Assembly: GCF_019703515.2 (NCBI RefSeq)
Contig: NC_059365.1
Span: 34,615,501 to 34,679,500, forward strand
Reading direction: 5' to 3'
DNA: 64,000 bases
DNA from: Myxocyprinus asiaticus
Lineage: Eukaryota; Chordata; Actinopteri; Cypriniformes; Catostomidae
Within the stretch, counting starts at the first letter, position 1. Each line of letters opens with the position of its first letter. The notes below the pieces were generated by a model that saw nothing but the letters and a program-made list of their open reading frames with translations, searched no databases and was not told the DNA's origin. Below, piece after piece: positions 10,696 to 23,099 of the stretch. The position numbers and the translations under genes were made by a program.

Positions 10696-11478
10696 CAGGG
10701 TTAGGAAGGTTACTTTTGAAATTTATTCCACTACAGATTACAGAAAACATGCTGTAAAATGTAATTTGTAACGTATTTCGTTAGATTACTCAAGGTCAGT
10801 AATGTATTCTAAATACTTTGGATTACTTCTTCAGTACTGGTAGATTTTTTCACATGTCACAAACACATTCTCTGAAAAACCTAAATATCTTATGCAGTGT
10901 TGTTTCTGAAACAAGATCAATTAAATTGATCTTATTTTAAGGATTTTTAGATATTTTTAGAGGAAAACAATACAAAAATTATTATCAAGAATAAAATTTT
11001 TGCCCTTATATCAAAGGTCTTACTAGAAAAAAAAGAAATTATGATCCAACGTGAATTTTCTTGATAAAAAAATATGATCTTGTAACATGTGCATGTAAAG
11101 TGGCTAGAAATAGCATTTTAGCTTAGCGTAAAGCTGACAATTTACACAAGGTTTATTTCTATTACTTCTGCTCCAAACTTCAAACTTACTTCTCTGTCTG
11201 CTCGTATGAATGTAACACATCATAAGAAAGTGTTTCACTGCTGTTCAAATGCACTTTGGATCGCATCATTTATATGTATAAATGTTTTCCATCTGAAAGG
11301 ACTAAATATTAAATGAAACAAATGACAATAAAATGCAAAGTAAAAGTAAATTTTTTTTATGTAACTGTATTCTAAATACCAATGATTTAAATTGTAACTG
11401 TAGTGGAATACAGTTACTTATATTTTGTATTTTAAATACGTATTCCTGTTACTTGTATTTCATTACTCCCCAACCCTG
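10696..11478 (+). mobile_element. hAT-type MITE, copy A, complete with 8-bp target duplication
   Basis: Starts CAGGGTTAGGAAGGTTACTT and ends TACTCCCCAACCCTG, forming terminal inverted repeats. It is flanked on both sides by the identical 8-mer AATACAGT (10688-10695 and 11479-11486). The interior has no coding capacity and is AT-rich. Related copies are at 31203, 31722, 48505 and 59031. An 8-bp duplication together with CAG...CTG-type ends points to mobilisation by a hAT transposase. Confidence 0.85.
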
Positions 11479-11486
11479 AATACAGT

Positions 11487-13737
11487 TTACAAACTGATGA
11501 GCCCAATTTTAAACGGAAAGCCAGTTCATTGAGCTTTAAAAATGGAAAAAGGCAAGCTTGAATATGGGGAAGAAAAAGCTTGACAGAAAAACAAAAAACA
11601 AATTCTGTCTCCATTGATTGCAGCCTTTTTCTTTTGGCAAAAAGTAGTATTTATTAAAAGGGAAGATTGATCGAAATTTGGTTCTTCCTGGTTGATGTTT
11701 TAAAGCATTTTTCATTTTAAGTGTATAAGGGACTGTTCACACCGAACACATTTTCGCTATTTTTCAATTGTTTGAAAACTGTCTTTAACAGTTGTGCAGT
11801 GTTTCACGTCAGAGTTCCACTGAAAACAAAAAGTACCATATTTGGCTGGTAGAAAGTTGACAATCCTAGTATTAGCACACCGTTAATTGTGCCAGGCAAA
11901 TAGTAGCAAATAGTCGCAATCTATAATCACCCTAATTTACATAGAAAGGAGCCACGTCCGCTCTGAAAATAATGACAGTGACTTAATTTAAGTACTGCAC
12001 ATCACTATTTTAGCCAGGAGAATCGGACAAGGGGTAATGATGGACCCAGGGGCGACTATTATAATATATTATAAATATTATAATTTGTTTAACAATGTTT
12101 TAAGTAAATTTTGGACCCTAAATGTTGCTAAAACTGCCTGAGTGCAGTAATGCCTAACCAACTTGGCACTCCTCTCATTTCAAACATCTTATGGTGACTT
12201 TGCCAACAAGAAAACTGGTAAATTTGTACAAATTAAAAAGTAGCAAAGTACTTATAATTAATATAGTACTGTTAAATATCCATCACGAAAAACGTTTACA
12301 TTTTACCCCCACCACAAGCTCAAATTATATAGGGGGCCCTTAATTATAGTTCTGCGCCCGGGGCCCAATATCTGATCCTACGCTCCTGACTTTAGCACAT
12401 GTAGCACCTGTTTAAACTGTATTGTGGGTGGTTAATAAATATGATGGAAGCATGCAAAATTGGTGCAACCATTTAGGAAATTTGACCCTGTGTGTTGTAG
12501 AAAGGGCATCATCATTAACTGCTCAGGAAAGCCTGTGTGCAGTTATTTTTATTGCTGTTATTTGAGTGTTGTGACTGTCATAACATTCTTGGCTCAACCC
12601 ACGCAGTTAAAGATGATTCATTGTTTCTGCTAGAAGAATTTGTCAAATGAGATGGCTTTCATGTGATCCGTGTTGATCAGCTACTTCGACAGAGAACTAA
12701 TGAGGTCTTTATACCTCAGTGAGAACTTTATACCCTTATGTCACACTTTAATGTTCTGAGACCAGCACAACCCCATTGTGAAGTCGCTCTGTGATGATCT
12801 ACACATTTTTGGATGGTGCACAATTCACTTAATGCTCTGTTTTACATACCAATTAATTGTTTATGCTGTAACAGCACATGCAAATGGACTGCGACGCTGT
12901 TGCTTGACTTTTATGATGTAGCTGGATGATAGTCTTGTGTGTCGTCAGAAGCGTCGTTTCTTTCTTGCTGATCAAGCTTATGAACATTATAGAGCCCTCC
13001 TGCACTCATTTCCTGCATTATACAGCATGAATGCATAAATACAATGTTTGTAGCAGCATAAATATGTAAAATGAGGAAGCAAAGAGCTTTGGGAAGGTTA
13101 TATTGCCTTTTCCTGTAAGGGTTTTGAGATGAGTCTCCACAGAGAAATTAAGAGAGACAGAAAGAGAACGTGTGTCCATTATAAAAGAGTTAGATAGTGT
13201 TGGAGAAAGGGGTCACCATCAAGGTTGACCGTTTTCTGTAACCTCAGCTCTCTGTTATTATGAGTCCTCCCACAGCATGTACAGCTTTGAGGACAGCATA
13301 GAGGAAAAGGTTAACAGAATTTTGAAAGGCACGTCAACATTCGCTTGGGTGCAGACCTTAAGATATGTTTAGATTTTTGTTGTGCATACATTTAAAATTA
13401 GTACAGAATAACAGGGTCTGAAGTGACGAAAATGGCTCTTATTTAAAAATGTGGGGGCACATGTATTTCTGTAGTGAACTTTTTGTTGTACTTTTTATCT
13501 TTTATCTAACATTTGACATATTTCATAATATTCTTTTCTAGCTCTATATACTGTAGTTATAAGTTTAATGCCTGAGCAAACACCATACCTGCAGATGTGT
13601 TGCTGTAATTAATCTGTATTTACTGTCTCAGAGGCAAGTAATGTTGAATGTGTAGCTAATATGAAGTTTTTTTTTTTTCATTAAAAATAAATAAATAAAT
13701 ACAGTACATGAATAAATAAATACACAAATTAATAATA
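11487..13737. other. No gene seen
   Basis: More than 2 kb without a recognisable gene or clear element. 12330-12385 contains a GGGGCCC-rich phrase (GGGGGCCCTTAATTATAG, CGCCCGGGGCCC) reminiscent of the GC-rich words at 491-720. A run of (AAAT)n-type repeats lies at 13683-13730. Confidence 0.5.
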
Positions 13738-14555
13738 CAGTTTTTCTGAATTGCTAAAACACTAAACCCCATTCTCTGAACCAAAAGCTCAGTGGCCTAA
13801 ACCCATTTGTTGAATCAATGACTCTTTTTGCAAAACTCTAAACACATTCTCACTCACTAAAACACATTTCACACTGTGATGCACTTGTGTTGCAAAACAG
13901 TATACACGGGCGGCAAAAGTTAAACACAACTACAACACTGTTGTCATCATTTACACACAACAACTCAAAATTGTTCACACTTGTTTCTAATGATGTGAAG
14001 ACGTGATGCCGAGGCTGAATGAATATCTCATTGACTTTTATTTTGCAGTTGCACAACATTTTTGAGTGAGTGTACTGTAATGTGTTTTTTATTTCAAGTT
14101 TTCTTTGTTCTTTAGGCTTTTGCAGTTGTACTACTGTATTTTTACTGTATGCATGTGCTGAATATACAGACATTCAATACTGTTTTACTTGCAGTACTTA
14201 CAGTATATAATATAGTCACTGTACTACTGTAAGTTGTGGTTACTATACATTTATTGACAGTAACTGCAAAATGCATTTACAATATACAATAAAAAAAAAA
14301 AATATATATTATTTTTTTTATTTTTATTTTTTTTTTATCTGTAACTACATGCCCTGTATGCTGTGTTCTCCATTTTATGATGTAGTGTCTAATAAATGCT
14401 CTGTAGTGTTTATATATTGACTGGCTGTGTGTATGATCTGAAAGCGATTGTTTGATTTTGATGGAATGTAGTTTGAAGATTTGGCTTTGTGTTTAAAATT
14501 GTGAGAAAATGGGTGAAGGCTTCAAGAAATGTGTTTTAGCAATTCAGAAAAACTG
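13738..14555. mobile_element. Mariner-type MITE with perfect inverted ends and TA duplication
   Basis: The two ends CAGTTTTTCTGAATTGCTAA and their exact reverse complement match over about 25 bp. They are bounded by TA on each side (13736-13737, 14556-14557). The interior (about 820 bp) has no transposase domain; the best open frame, minus strand 14173-13850, resembles nothing known. TA duplication and size suggest a non-autonomous Tc1/mariner-superfamily element. Confidence 0.75.
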
Positions 14556-14653
14556 TAATTAAAAAAAATAAAAAAATAAAAAAAAACAGCCTTGAAAAAA
14601 ATGTACGTGAAGATAAAACTCCAAACATCTCCAAAATGTGTAATTTTTTAATT

Positions 14654-14876
14654 TTATCACACATATACAGTGAAATTCTTTTTTTTTTTTTTTCCACATA
14701 TCCCAGCTAAGCTGGAGTCAGAGCACAGGGTCAGCCATGATATGGCACCCCTGGAGCAGATAGGGTCAAGGGCCTTGCTCAAGGGCCCAACAGTGTCATC
14801 TTGGCAGTGCTGGGGCTTGAGCCCCCAACCTTCTGATCAGTAACCCAGAGCCTTCACCGCTGAGCCACCACTGCCC
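14654..14876 (-). mobile_element. tRNA-derived SINE, copy 2
   Basis: Clearer than copy 1. The minus strand begins GGGGCAGTGGTGGCTCAGCG, with an A box (TGGCTCAGCGGTGAAGG, minus of 14851-14867) and a B box (GGCTCAAGCCC, minus of 14813-14823) at tRNA-like spacing. The same body and tail as copy 1 follow, including a T-rich stretch (plus strand 14678-14694) and TTTCACTGTATATGTG at the 3' end. Transcription would be by RNA polymerase III from the internal boxes; mobility would depend on a partner LINE. Confidence 0.75.
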
Positions 14877-14879
14877 CAA

Positions 14880-15065
14880 ATTACATCGAAATCTACTGTG
14901 ATTGTTGACAGTAGAGAGCTGCATTGTCTCTTCAATTATTAAAAATGTATTAACAGCACATTTATTGTGTTTTATTTTGTGCTTTTTTTTTTTTTTTTAC
15001 ACAAACAGCTTTGTTGTGTTTGATGTTGATTTCATTTTATTAGTAACATCCATAATTGTTTGGAT
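14880..15065. repeat. Inverted copy of the 9.35-9.49 kb repeat
   Basis: Contains GACAGTAGAGAGCTG, TGTATTAACAGCACATTTAT and CAGCTTTGTTGTGTTTGATG. These are the reverse complement, with a few differences, of 9360-9485. A T-run of about 16 replaces a shorter A-run in the other copy. Confidence 0.65.
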
Positions 15066-15967
15066 TGAGGTATTACTTCAATTCAGTGATTAATTTTATG
15101 TATTTTACATACAAATGGATTGTTGTATTTATTTATTTTTCGCGTGTGTTTAGTAAAATGCCCTCAAAAGGGGTAAAAAATTATCCAGAAAATGAATTCA
15201 AAGATACAAATATAACCCCTTACAGTGATAAATAGTTAGTTTCAGACACTGATGCATAATTCTGAATAAGTTCTGCTGTACTGAAATAAGAGCCAGTTCT
15301 CCATTTTTGTAAGATCTGCAGTCATATGTAGTTGCCCATAGCAACAGGTATATGAGCATTTTGGGTTACTGGCTATAAATGTATCCTCTTCCCCTTACAT
15401 ACACAAGGAGAGAATATACAGAATACATGAGAAGAGAAGAGAAGAGCTAAAGCAAAATAAGAGTTACCATGGGGATGCTTGCACAGTGATGCTGTAAAGT
15501 TGCCTAGGGAGTGGCACGTTTGTTTCCATGTAACTTTCAAATGGATCAGACTCAAATTCTCAGCTAATGTTGTTCTGTAATGAAAAGTGTACCTCCCACA
15601 CCTGTGCTGCAGTCAAAATGTGCCCACTCTAACTGTTCAACATTAAATTAGGCTTTTGTCAGCAATCAGATACTTTGGTTAATAAAAATGCTCAATTTAG
15701 ACTTGGAGGGTGACAGGTACAGAAGATAACAACAACAGCAACAACAACATTGGCATGCTTACATGCTTACATTTCTTACTGTATCAGTAAACTGATGAAA
15801 AATTTCACCTGACAGACCATCTTGTTTGTTCTGTATTGGGAAAAGTTGACTGTATGTAGATTCACTCAGAACTCTTCTTTTTGTTGTTTTACTTCTGTGC
15901 TTGCACTATGAAACTGCATCTTCCAAATCCTTAAAAAAACAAAAAACAAACAAACAAACAAACAAAA
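15066..15967. other. No gene seen
   Basis: AT-rich unique-looking sequence, with (CAAA)n-type units at about 15938-15975. Confidence 0.5.
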
Positions 15968-16210
15968 AAAAAAAACTTTACAGTCTTTCTCAATCGATTT
16001 TACGCATGTCTCTAAACTCAGGTCACTGCTCTCAAAACAATTAATACAGCCATCTGAACACTTTGTAATTGTCCTAAAGAGATTGTGCATTTTTCTTGAT
16101 TTTCCTCATTTTCTCGAAACACTATATACAAATTTCTCTAATCTAAAATTCATGCTTTTAAAACAGTTAACACAAAAAACTAAATTAAAGTCATACTCTC
16201 AAATGCACAC
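15968..16210. repeat. Possible mariner-type element end
   Basis: TACAGTCTTTCTCAATCGAT followed by repeated 'ctctaaac', 'ctcaaaacaattaa' and 'aacacaaaaaac' phrases resembles the terminal region of the MITE at 13738 (CTAAACACATTCTCACTCAC). No partner end was found nearby. Confidence 0.35.
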
Positions 16211-16509
16211 GTTAGGTTGTCAAATGCCTTCATATTGATATCTGCTGTGTTAGTAATGCACGCAGCAAAGAAAATGCAGTTTAATAAAATGTTCACACAA
16301 ATGTCATGACTTTGCTATCTATAAAAGGGGTCAAATATGAAAATTCAGAGCAAACAAATAATGAGGAAGAAGCAGAGGAAGAACAATGCAAAGAAGAGGT
16401 GCAAAATGAGAAGAGGTAGAGTGGGTAAAGGAAGAGAAAATAGGAGGAAGAAGAGTTGAGAAAAGGGGAAGGTTTTCTCAACTCTTTCGGGGGTGAGCAC
16501 TGCATTGTC

Positions 16510-17235
16510 AGTCAGTCAGAGAAGAAATGTGGTCGGAAAAAAACCTTGAAAGATCGTGATCGGAGGTCACTAAAACGATCACTAAAAATCAACAGTAGAA
16601 CTAACAGCTATGTTTAATAGTGAAAGTAAGAGCATTTACACACGCATAATGAGACGCGAACTTACAGGATTGGGACTAAACAGCTGTATGGCCACAAGAA
16701 AGCTACTTGTTAGTGAGGCTAATCAGCAAAAAACAAATTCAATTTGCTAGGGAGCATAAAGATTGGACTGTGGAGCAATGGAAAAAGGTCATGTGGTCTG
16801 ATGCGTCCAGATTTACCCTATTCCAAAGCGATGGGTGCGTCAGGGTAAGAAGGGAAGCGCATGAAGCATTGCACCCATCATGCACAGTGCCCACTGTACA
16901 AGTCTCTGAAAGCAGTGTTATGATCTGGGGTTGCGTCAGTTGGTCAGGTCTCATCTGACTACCTCAGTGTACTGAATGACCAGGTTATCCCATCAATGGG
17001 GCATATTCCAGGACGACAATGCCAAGATTGAGTCTGGTTCGAGCCTCCCATCATAAATACAAGATCTCGACCAAAAATTAATGCAAATCTGGACGGAAAT
17101 AAATGTTATGACGTTGCATAAGGTTGTTGAAACAATACCACGACGAATGCATGCCGTAATCAAAGCTAAAGGCGGTCCAACAAAATATTAGAGTATGCAA
17201 TTTTTTTTTATTTTTTTTTTGGCCAGGCAGTGTAT
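16510..17235 (+). pseudogene. Tc1-like transposase and right end, decayed
   Basis: From about 16530, in changing frames, the sequence encodes a Tc1 transposase: CGRKKTL, RRELTGLGLNSCMATRK, LLVSEANQ, then an open stretch 16707-16954 with QFAREHKDWTVEQWKKVMWS and the first catalytic Asp (WSDASRF; the family has WSDESRF). The second block is visible as IFQDDNAKI (about 17005-17030). The third catalytic block (SPDLNPIE) is missing in a deletion. The end of the protein is recognisable as RSNKI near 17180. The element finishes at GGCCAGGCAGTGTA (17221-17234), a typical fish Tc1 terminus. Inactive. Confidence 0.75.
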
Positions 17236-17381
17236 ACTTAAAACATACTGTTAAAGAATATATGGTGAGAAATAAATAACACTGCAAGATATTACCAATG
17301 CACTAACAATGTTTTAGAAGAATAAAAACATTGAATAAAACCTATATAGCTGATTATAGGTTAACATAAATATAATATTTA

Positions 17382-17640
17382 GGGCTGTCAATTTAACACG
17401 TTAATTCAGTGCGATAAATTATATAAAAATTAAAAAAATGTATGCAATTAATCAATTAAAAAATTCCCTGGACCGTAATAAGGAATATTCCTTCCATATG
17501 AGCATTTCAAACTTGGAGTACCACCTGTTTTCTCCAGGGGGCAGTACGTGATACATCAGCGATATAAGCAGTTCAAAGCATATACAGAGAACAAACCAAC
17601 ACTTCAACAGACAGCACAACACACTCATTCTTGCGTTCAA
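17382..17640. repeat. Dispersed repeat beginning TAGGGCTGTCAAT
   Basis: Starts TAGGGCTGTCAATTTAACAC and contains AATAAGGAAT, a TACCACCTGTTTTCTCCAGG-like block and GGGGGCAGT. 28330-28590 carries the same landmarks in the same order. The complementary end (GGCAGCCCTA) is seen at about 30183-30194. This is a non-autonomous element family; the superfamily is not certain. Confidence 0.5.
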
Positions 17641-18030
17641 AACACAGCTTGATGGAGCTTAAATAAGAACTTAGGGATCTCACGTTTTTTTCTAAGTATT
17701 AAACTACATTTAACTTGACACAGCGACTTAAAATTTTAGCCTATGTTTATGACATGACATAACCAAAGTGAGATGCTCAAAAAGCATCTGCCTGATGCAG
17801 GTGTACATTGATGGGTCCTTAGACAAGCCCTCATAATAAATCTCTGTCTGACTGACAAATTCAATTGCAAAATGGATTGCTGTGAACTGTAGGCCAATGA
17901 TAGACTGTTAATGATAATTAAATGCAAATAAACAACATATTGGATTCTAAAGCCACTTTTTGTATTGTCTTATCAATGCTTAACTCTGCCACAATAATGT
18001 AATTATCTGAATATATATATATTATACACA
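17641..18030. other. No gene seen
   Basis: The segment 17960-18010 (CTCTGCCACAATAATGTAAT) recurs at about 20225-20250, suggesting both belong to the TAGGGCTGTCAAT repeat family. Confidence 0.35.
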
Positions 18031-18031
18031 C

Positions 18032-18200
18032 ACTACCGGTCAAAAGTTTTGAAACACTTACTCATTCTTTATTTTGTTTATTTATTTATTTTTAATTTTC
18101 ACATTTTAGAATAATAGTAAAGTCATCAAAACTATGGAATAACATAAATGGAACTATGGGAATTATGTTGTGACTAAACAAAATCCAAAATAAATGTTCA
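18032..18200 (+). repeat. Solo Tc1 terminal repeat fragment
   Basis: ACTACCGGTCAAAAGTTTTG is the well-known start of a fish Tc1 family terminal repeat. The following CATTTTAGAATAATAGTAAA and ATCAAAACTATGGAATAACA are its usual continuation. No transposase and no partner end follow. Confidence 0.7.
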
Positions 18201-19020
18201 CGGTGATCCTATTTCTGTCTGTGCTGATGCTCTATCATATTCTGGTGTATTTTTGGAAAACCAATAAACTATGCTGATTTTATGCATCATATAAACATCA
18301 TGCATATTTTAGCATTAGTATTCATATTTAAGGAAACCAACAAAAGATAGATTGACTGTGCACTTCATCTTATGGCAAAACAAAATTATCAGCTCAGATA
18401 TGTTCACAGTAATGCCAGCATCATACCATGATGCTCTTTATGATCGCTTCTATTTTAAACAGCGATCTGGAACACTCACGTGGTGTTCAAAGACAATGCA
18501 AGCACGGCATTAGTATGCAGAGAAGTCACAGCAAGTTTTACTTCAGATACATCTGCTGTGTACATAGATGAATTTCACTAGAAAGCCTGAGAAAGGCCCA
18601 CTCAATTAAGTGTTCTATTTCATTTGTCAGTTTTAATATCCGCAGCAAAATAGGATTTTTGTGACCTCAAATTGGCTAAAATTGTGCAAAAATTGCAAGA
18701 CTTTAGTTGTCATTATTGTAAACTGGCCATTATGGTTTCAATCATCTTTTTAACTTATAACTGGGAAACAGCATGCATTAAATTGGACTGAGAACTAAAC
18801 TTCCAGAAACCCTAATTTGTATAAAGCTTATTTTGACACAGCTACATTTTCTGTAGTTCACATGAAATCCTTTGAAATGTTGTCCTGCGGTGTGACATCA
18901 TATACTCCAAATGAATCTATTTTAAATTTTACACATTTTTTAATAATTATTATGCATGTCATTTGCATGACCTTATTTAAGGAATATTTTGCCAAAAATG
19001 AAAATACTGTTATCATTTAT
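18201..19020. other. No gene seen
   Basis: AT-rich DNA with short open frames only. Confidence 0.5.
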
Positions 19021-19021
19021 T

Positions 19022-19345
19022 AAAGGCTCGGGTATACTTAATTTTTCTATGTTCCGGGTCATCTTGCACACAGTTGAGTGCCCAGCGTTCCAAAGTATAC
19101 CCTTTTGACTGCAAGTGAATATGAATGCGTTCAACGCATGCACACTACTGGGTGCTTTGTGATACACTTTTAGGACAGTCAGCAGTTGTGATACACTTTT
19201 AGGACAGTCAGCAGCAGGCACATGCACCAATGATGTGCACAGACAAGTCCATGCACACTGTGTAGAAATTTGCAGTGTGCATTCCGATCAGCAACGCAGA
19301 CAACCGAAGTATACTTTTGCCTTTACACTTCTGTCGTTCAAAACC
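19022..19345. repeat. MITE-like element with inverted ends and an internal duplication
   Basis: The left end AAAGGCTCGGGTATACTTAA pairs with a right end whose reverse complement is GTAAAGGCAAAAGTATACTT. Inside, TTGTGATACACTTTTAGGAC plus CAGTCAGCAG occurs twice in tandem at about 19159-19216. No coding capacity. Confidence 0.55.
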
Positions 19346-19447
19346 CATGTGATTTTTTTTTTTCTTTTGTGGAACACGAAAAGATGAATTTTGAAGTATG
19401 TACCATTCACTGATTTCAGTACAATTGCAGTTGATAGTAACACACTT

Positions 19448-20051
19448 TTAAAGGGATAGTTCACCCAAAAATGAAATTTCTCTCATCATTTATTCACCCT
19501 AATGCATGCCAGATGTGTATGACTTTCTTTCTTCTTCAGAACAGAAGTAGTTTTAGAAGAATATTTCAGCTCTGTTGGTCCTTATAATGCAAGTGAATGG
19601 TGACCAGACCTTTCAAGCTCCAAAAATTGCATAAAGGTCATATAAAAGACCTAACCCTCAATCGATATTTAAGTTTTTTTTTTTTTTTAATCATAAATCT
19701 TCACTTTCACTGTCACTTTCAAAATGTGGAAAGAATGTGAAAGTGAAAGTGGGGATTTATAGTAAAAAAGGACTTAGATATTGACCTGTTTCTCACCCAC
19801 ACCTATCATATCACTTTTGAAGATATGGATTTAAACAATAGAAACTTATGGATTACTTTTATGTGGCCTTTATGTGATTTTTGGATTTTCAAAGGTCTGG
19901 TCACCATTCACTTGCATTCTAAGGACCAAACAGAACTGAAATATTCTCCTAAAAATCTTTGTGTGCTGCAAATACACATGGGATGGCATGAGGGTGAGTA
20001 AATTATGAAAAAAAAAAAATAAAATCATTTTTGGGTGAACTATCCCTTTAA
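19448..20051. mobile_element. TTAA-flanked foldback MITE
   Basis: Long inverted arms run TTAAAGGGATAGTTCACCCA at the left and its near-perfect complement TGGGTGAACTATCCCTTTAA at the right. The similarity extends through GCAAGTGAATGGTGACCAGA on the left and TCTGGTCACCATTCACTTGC on the right. TTAA on both sides fits a TTAA-targeting (piggyBac-like) DNA element. The central part contains a short palindrome of CTTTCACTTTC-type words. Very common in cyprinid genomes; non-coding. Confidence 0.8.
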
Positions 20052-21380
20052 GCTTAAATAAAGACCAAAAAGTGTCATGGAAGTAGTCCATGCAGCTCAT
20101 CAAGTCTTTTGAAGGCATACGATAGGTTTTAGTAAGGAACAACCTGAATTACAAGTTATTTTACAGTAAAATTTTTTTTTACTAAACTCTCCTTTGCGCG
20201 TACATGATCTTGATATTCAATGCTTTGCTCATCTGCCACAATAATGTAATGTCTGTGAATTATCTTCATTTGGGGGCTTTTATAAAATATTGATATGATT
20301 ATGCTATTCATTATGATTAATTAGATTAATAAAATTTTAATCTAAAATCATGATTAAAAAGCTCATGGACATGCTAACTACCCAATTACAACTAAAATGA
20401 AATGACAATTTACTGGAACCATTAGATTCTCAACCTCTGTAAATCAAGAATTTTTGATCAAATTTACCCACACAAGTCTGTGTTAAAAGTTGAAATTATT
20501 CTTTACATTATATAATAAAGATATATTTATAATGTGTGCCTTTGGGAGTAGCCTATGCAATTATCCTTTCATGGGTATACTGTACAGTATGTACATGTGT
20601 GTTTCTGTGTTTGTTAATGTATGTGCCATATGTGCTTTTAGGACTTACCCAAATACTGAACAGATGACGTCCCTAAGAATGCTTTCCATTGGAAATGTGA
20701 GGTTAATTTCTCTAGCTTTCCTGATCTAGATTCTGGAAAGGCTCTGGGATTTACAATATCAGAAAAGACAAAAAGAGACGATAAGACAAAAGCACATAAT
20801 TATGAGCAAAAAACATTTTCTTACAATTTGTTTTATTTCCTCCTCTCAATCATAAACTTGCAGCATGGCAGATCATTTTTTTTTTTTTTTTTTTTTTTAT
20901 AAATGTATATGTTTAATATCTGTGACATTTCCATTCTTTCACAGCCAGTTTCCATTCATTTTCCTAATTGTCCCTAAAGGGACCCCCACACTCCCACCCC
21001 AACTGATAACACTGTGTTTAATTAGTGTGGCTATATTCGCCCACAGCGGAGGTATTCTCATTATCTTGTATATTTTACACATGCTATGACAGCATCCATA
21101 TTGCCAACTGCTTTAATTATTTGTATGCTATAGTAAGTGTTCTGAACACATATAGCACATTATCTACAGGACAAAGGGCGCCATGTGCTTGCGGATGGCT
21201 CGGAACATTCTGTTCAGCTAATTATGTACAATGCGATAAATTCAAACATAGTTAAAGACAATTGTGGGAAGTCTGGCAAACTAAGAAGGGTAGACCAAAA
21301 AAATAAATGCATACCCCTTATTTAGAAGTCAATATGTTAAAGATAAATTGTGTTTTCTTTTTTTTTTTTTTTTTTTTTTA
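20052..21380. other. No gene seen
   Basis: Holds a fragment at 20216-20360 like the TAGGGCTGTCAAT family, a T-run at about 20877-20898 and another at 21360-21379. Open frames here have no recognisable similarity. Confidence 0.45.
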
Positions 21381-21915
21381 ACATTTTACAGTCACGTTCC
21401 CTTTGTTAAGGGTTTTTAAAGTGCTTCATTAATCACTTATAAGTAATTTACAAATGTAATACAAATAATTGATATGCAGTTATAAGAAAATGAACAAAAA
21501 GGGTGACTTTCATGCAGTACTTGCAAAATAGTCAGAATTTTAACTTACATGTTATAAATGCTAATAAATACACTTATTAAAACTTGTATTAATTAAAAAC
21601 ATAAATGTCCTAAATCATGATTTATGTCACAATGCAGCAAACATAGTTTATTATAGTGAGACTAAAAGGAGAGATACTAAATATATAATAGGAGGGTTTA
21701 CTAATGTTGAATAACTGTTAATAAGCATTTATAACATGCAAAGTAAAATGGGTTACTATTTGGCAGGTATTGCATGGAAGTCACCCTTTTATACATATTA
21801 TTAAAACCGCATATCAGTGTTGTATAATGCATTTGTAAATTACATATCAGTCATTAATTAACTCCTTTATAAACGTTTAACAAAGGAAACATCAATGTGA
21901 AGTGTTACAATTTTT
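21381..21915. mobile_element. MITE with about 150-bp inverted repeats
   Basis: The left arm (CTTTGTTAAGGGTTT, TAATTTACAAATGTAATACA, GATATGCAGTTATAA, AAAGGGTGACTTTCATGCAG) is matched in order by the reverse complement of the right arm (CTTTGTTAAACGTTT, TAATTTACAAATGCATTATA, GATATGCGGTTTTAA, AAAGGGTGACTTCCATGCAA). The outermost bases are diverged. Non-coding; superfamily not determined. Confidence 0.75.
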
Positions 21916-22945
21916 CAATGTAAAAAAAAACTCTCCCCTTTCCCAGCTTAATATGCAGAGACAATTATAAAAAAGCCATTTGTTGGCTGAATTTCCTAAA
22001 AAAAGTGTAAACATTGTAACTCTGTAGCACTATTAAAACATTACTTGGTGTTTTAACAATCCGAACAGGGACGCATTTCCCAAAATAATCATTAGCTGAT
22101 TTTGGTCATAAGTTCTGACTTATGTGTCCATGTTAAGGTAAGTGAAGTTCTTAAATATTTTTGAAGAGTGCACATGTGCGTATAAAAAAGTCTGATGTAG
22201 AGGTAAACCTCACTGTTGCAGTGCAGTTATCTGTCACATTACACAGTGCATGTCGCTTTCGTGTCTTCAGCAGCTTTCGCACATTAAATAGCTTTCTGGA
22301 GTACATGTAAATAAGATATTATAGAATTATATAATTTTATATCTTCAGAAGTTATTACTCTACCCCCTGCGTAACGTCATTAATGACAGCTCTATATTGT
22401 TGAACCAATTTGGTTCAAACAATGGACGTGCAACATAGTTACTATGATTTCGGGAAACAGTCGTGACAGCTATTGATTTCTCCAATGATGAATCGTACTA
22501 TGGTGGTAAAGCAGTGAGTTATGTCGTTGTACAGAAAATGCACCCCAACCTGACATACCAACACTGTCTTAACCAATGGTGTGAGTCGGCTGATAGGGGG
22601 ACTTGATTGAAAACAATTATTATTTTTTTTACTTCCATTTGGTGCCACTAGAGGCACAGAAATTACACACTTCACCTCTACAAAAGAAACAATGATGCAG
22701 TTAAAATATCTAGCCTTGAAGCTAGAGTTTAAGAAAACTGGTGCAGGGGATTGCTGTTGTGTTCCTAAATAATACACATGCTTTAAAGTAGTTGCTAAGG
22801 GGTGGTAATACATGTTGACCCCAATCTCCTAGTCCCTGTGTACAGTGGAAATAAAAAAAATAAAAACCCTTTGAATCCAGATCCATTTATCCCAGTTGTC
22901 ACAGATGAGATCAGTTTCTACTGGGGCTTTTACCTCTGGTGGGAA
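21916..22945. other. No gene seen; probable old repeats
   Basis: 22630-22690 (TTTGGTGCCACTAGAGGCAC, AATTACACACTTCACCTC) has the look of a widespread fish repeat. A minus-strand open frame at 22442-22813 crosses it and is not credible as a gene. Confidence 0.4.
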
Positions 22946-22947
<2 letters not shown>

Positions 22948-22990
<43 letters not shown>

Positions 22991-23025
22991 TTTTATTTTT
23001 TTTTATTATTATTATTATTTGTTTT
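22948..23025 (+). repeat. (ATT)n microsatellite
   Basis: About 14 uninterrupted ATT units, then imperfect ones. Confidence 0.95.
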
Positions 23026-23099
23026 TTTAAAGCAATAATGTTGAATTAAAATTTTTGCCCAGACTTACTAAACAAATTAAACTAATGATCATAAGCTTC

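Noticed and set aside
13850..14173. 107-codon minus-strand frame inside the mariner-type MITE
   Set aside because: No transposase motif; lies within a non-coding element with intact inverted ends.
14654..14876. A functional tRNA gene
   Set aside because: The tRNA-like head does not fold into a complete cloverleaf by eye and is joined to a SINE body and tail; a second copy has the same structure.
22442..22813. 123-codon minus-strand frame
   Set aside because: Crosses repeat-like sequence and has no recognisable domain or splice context.
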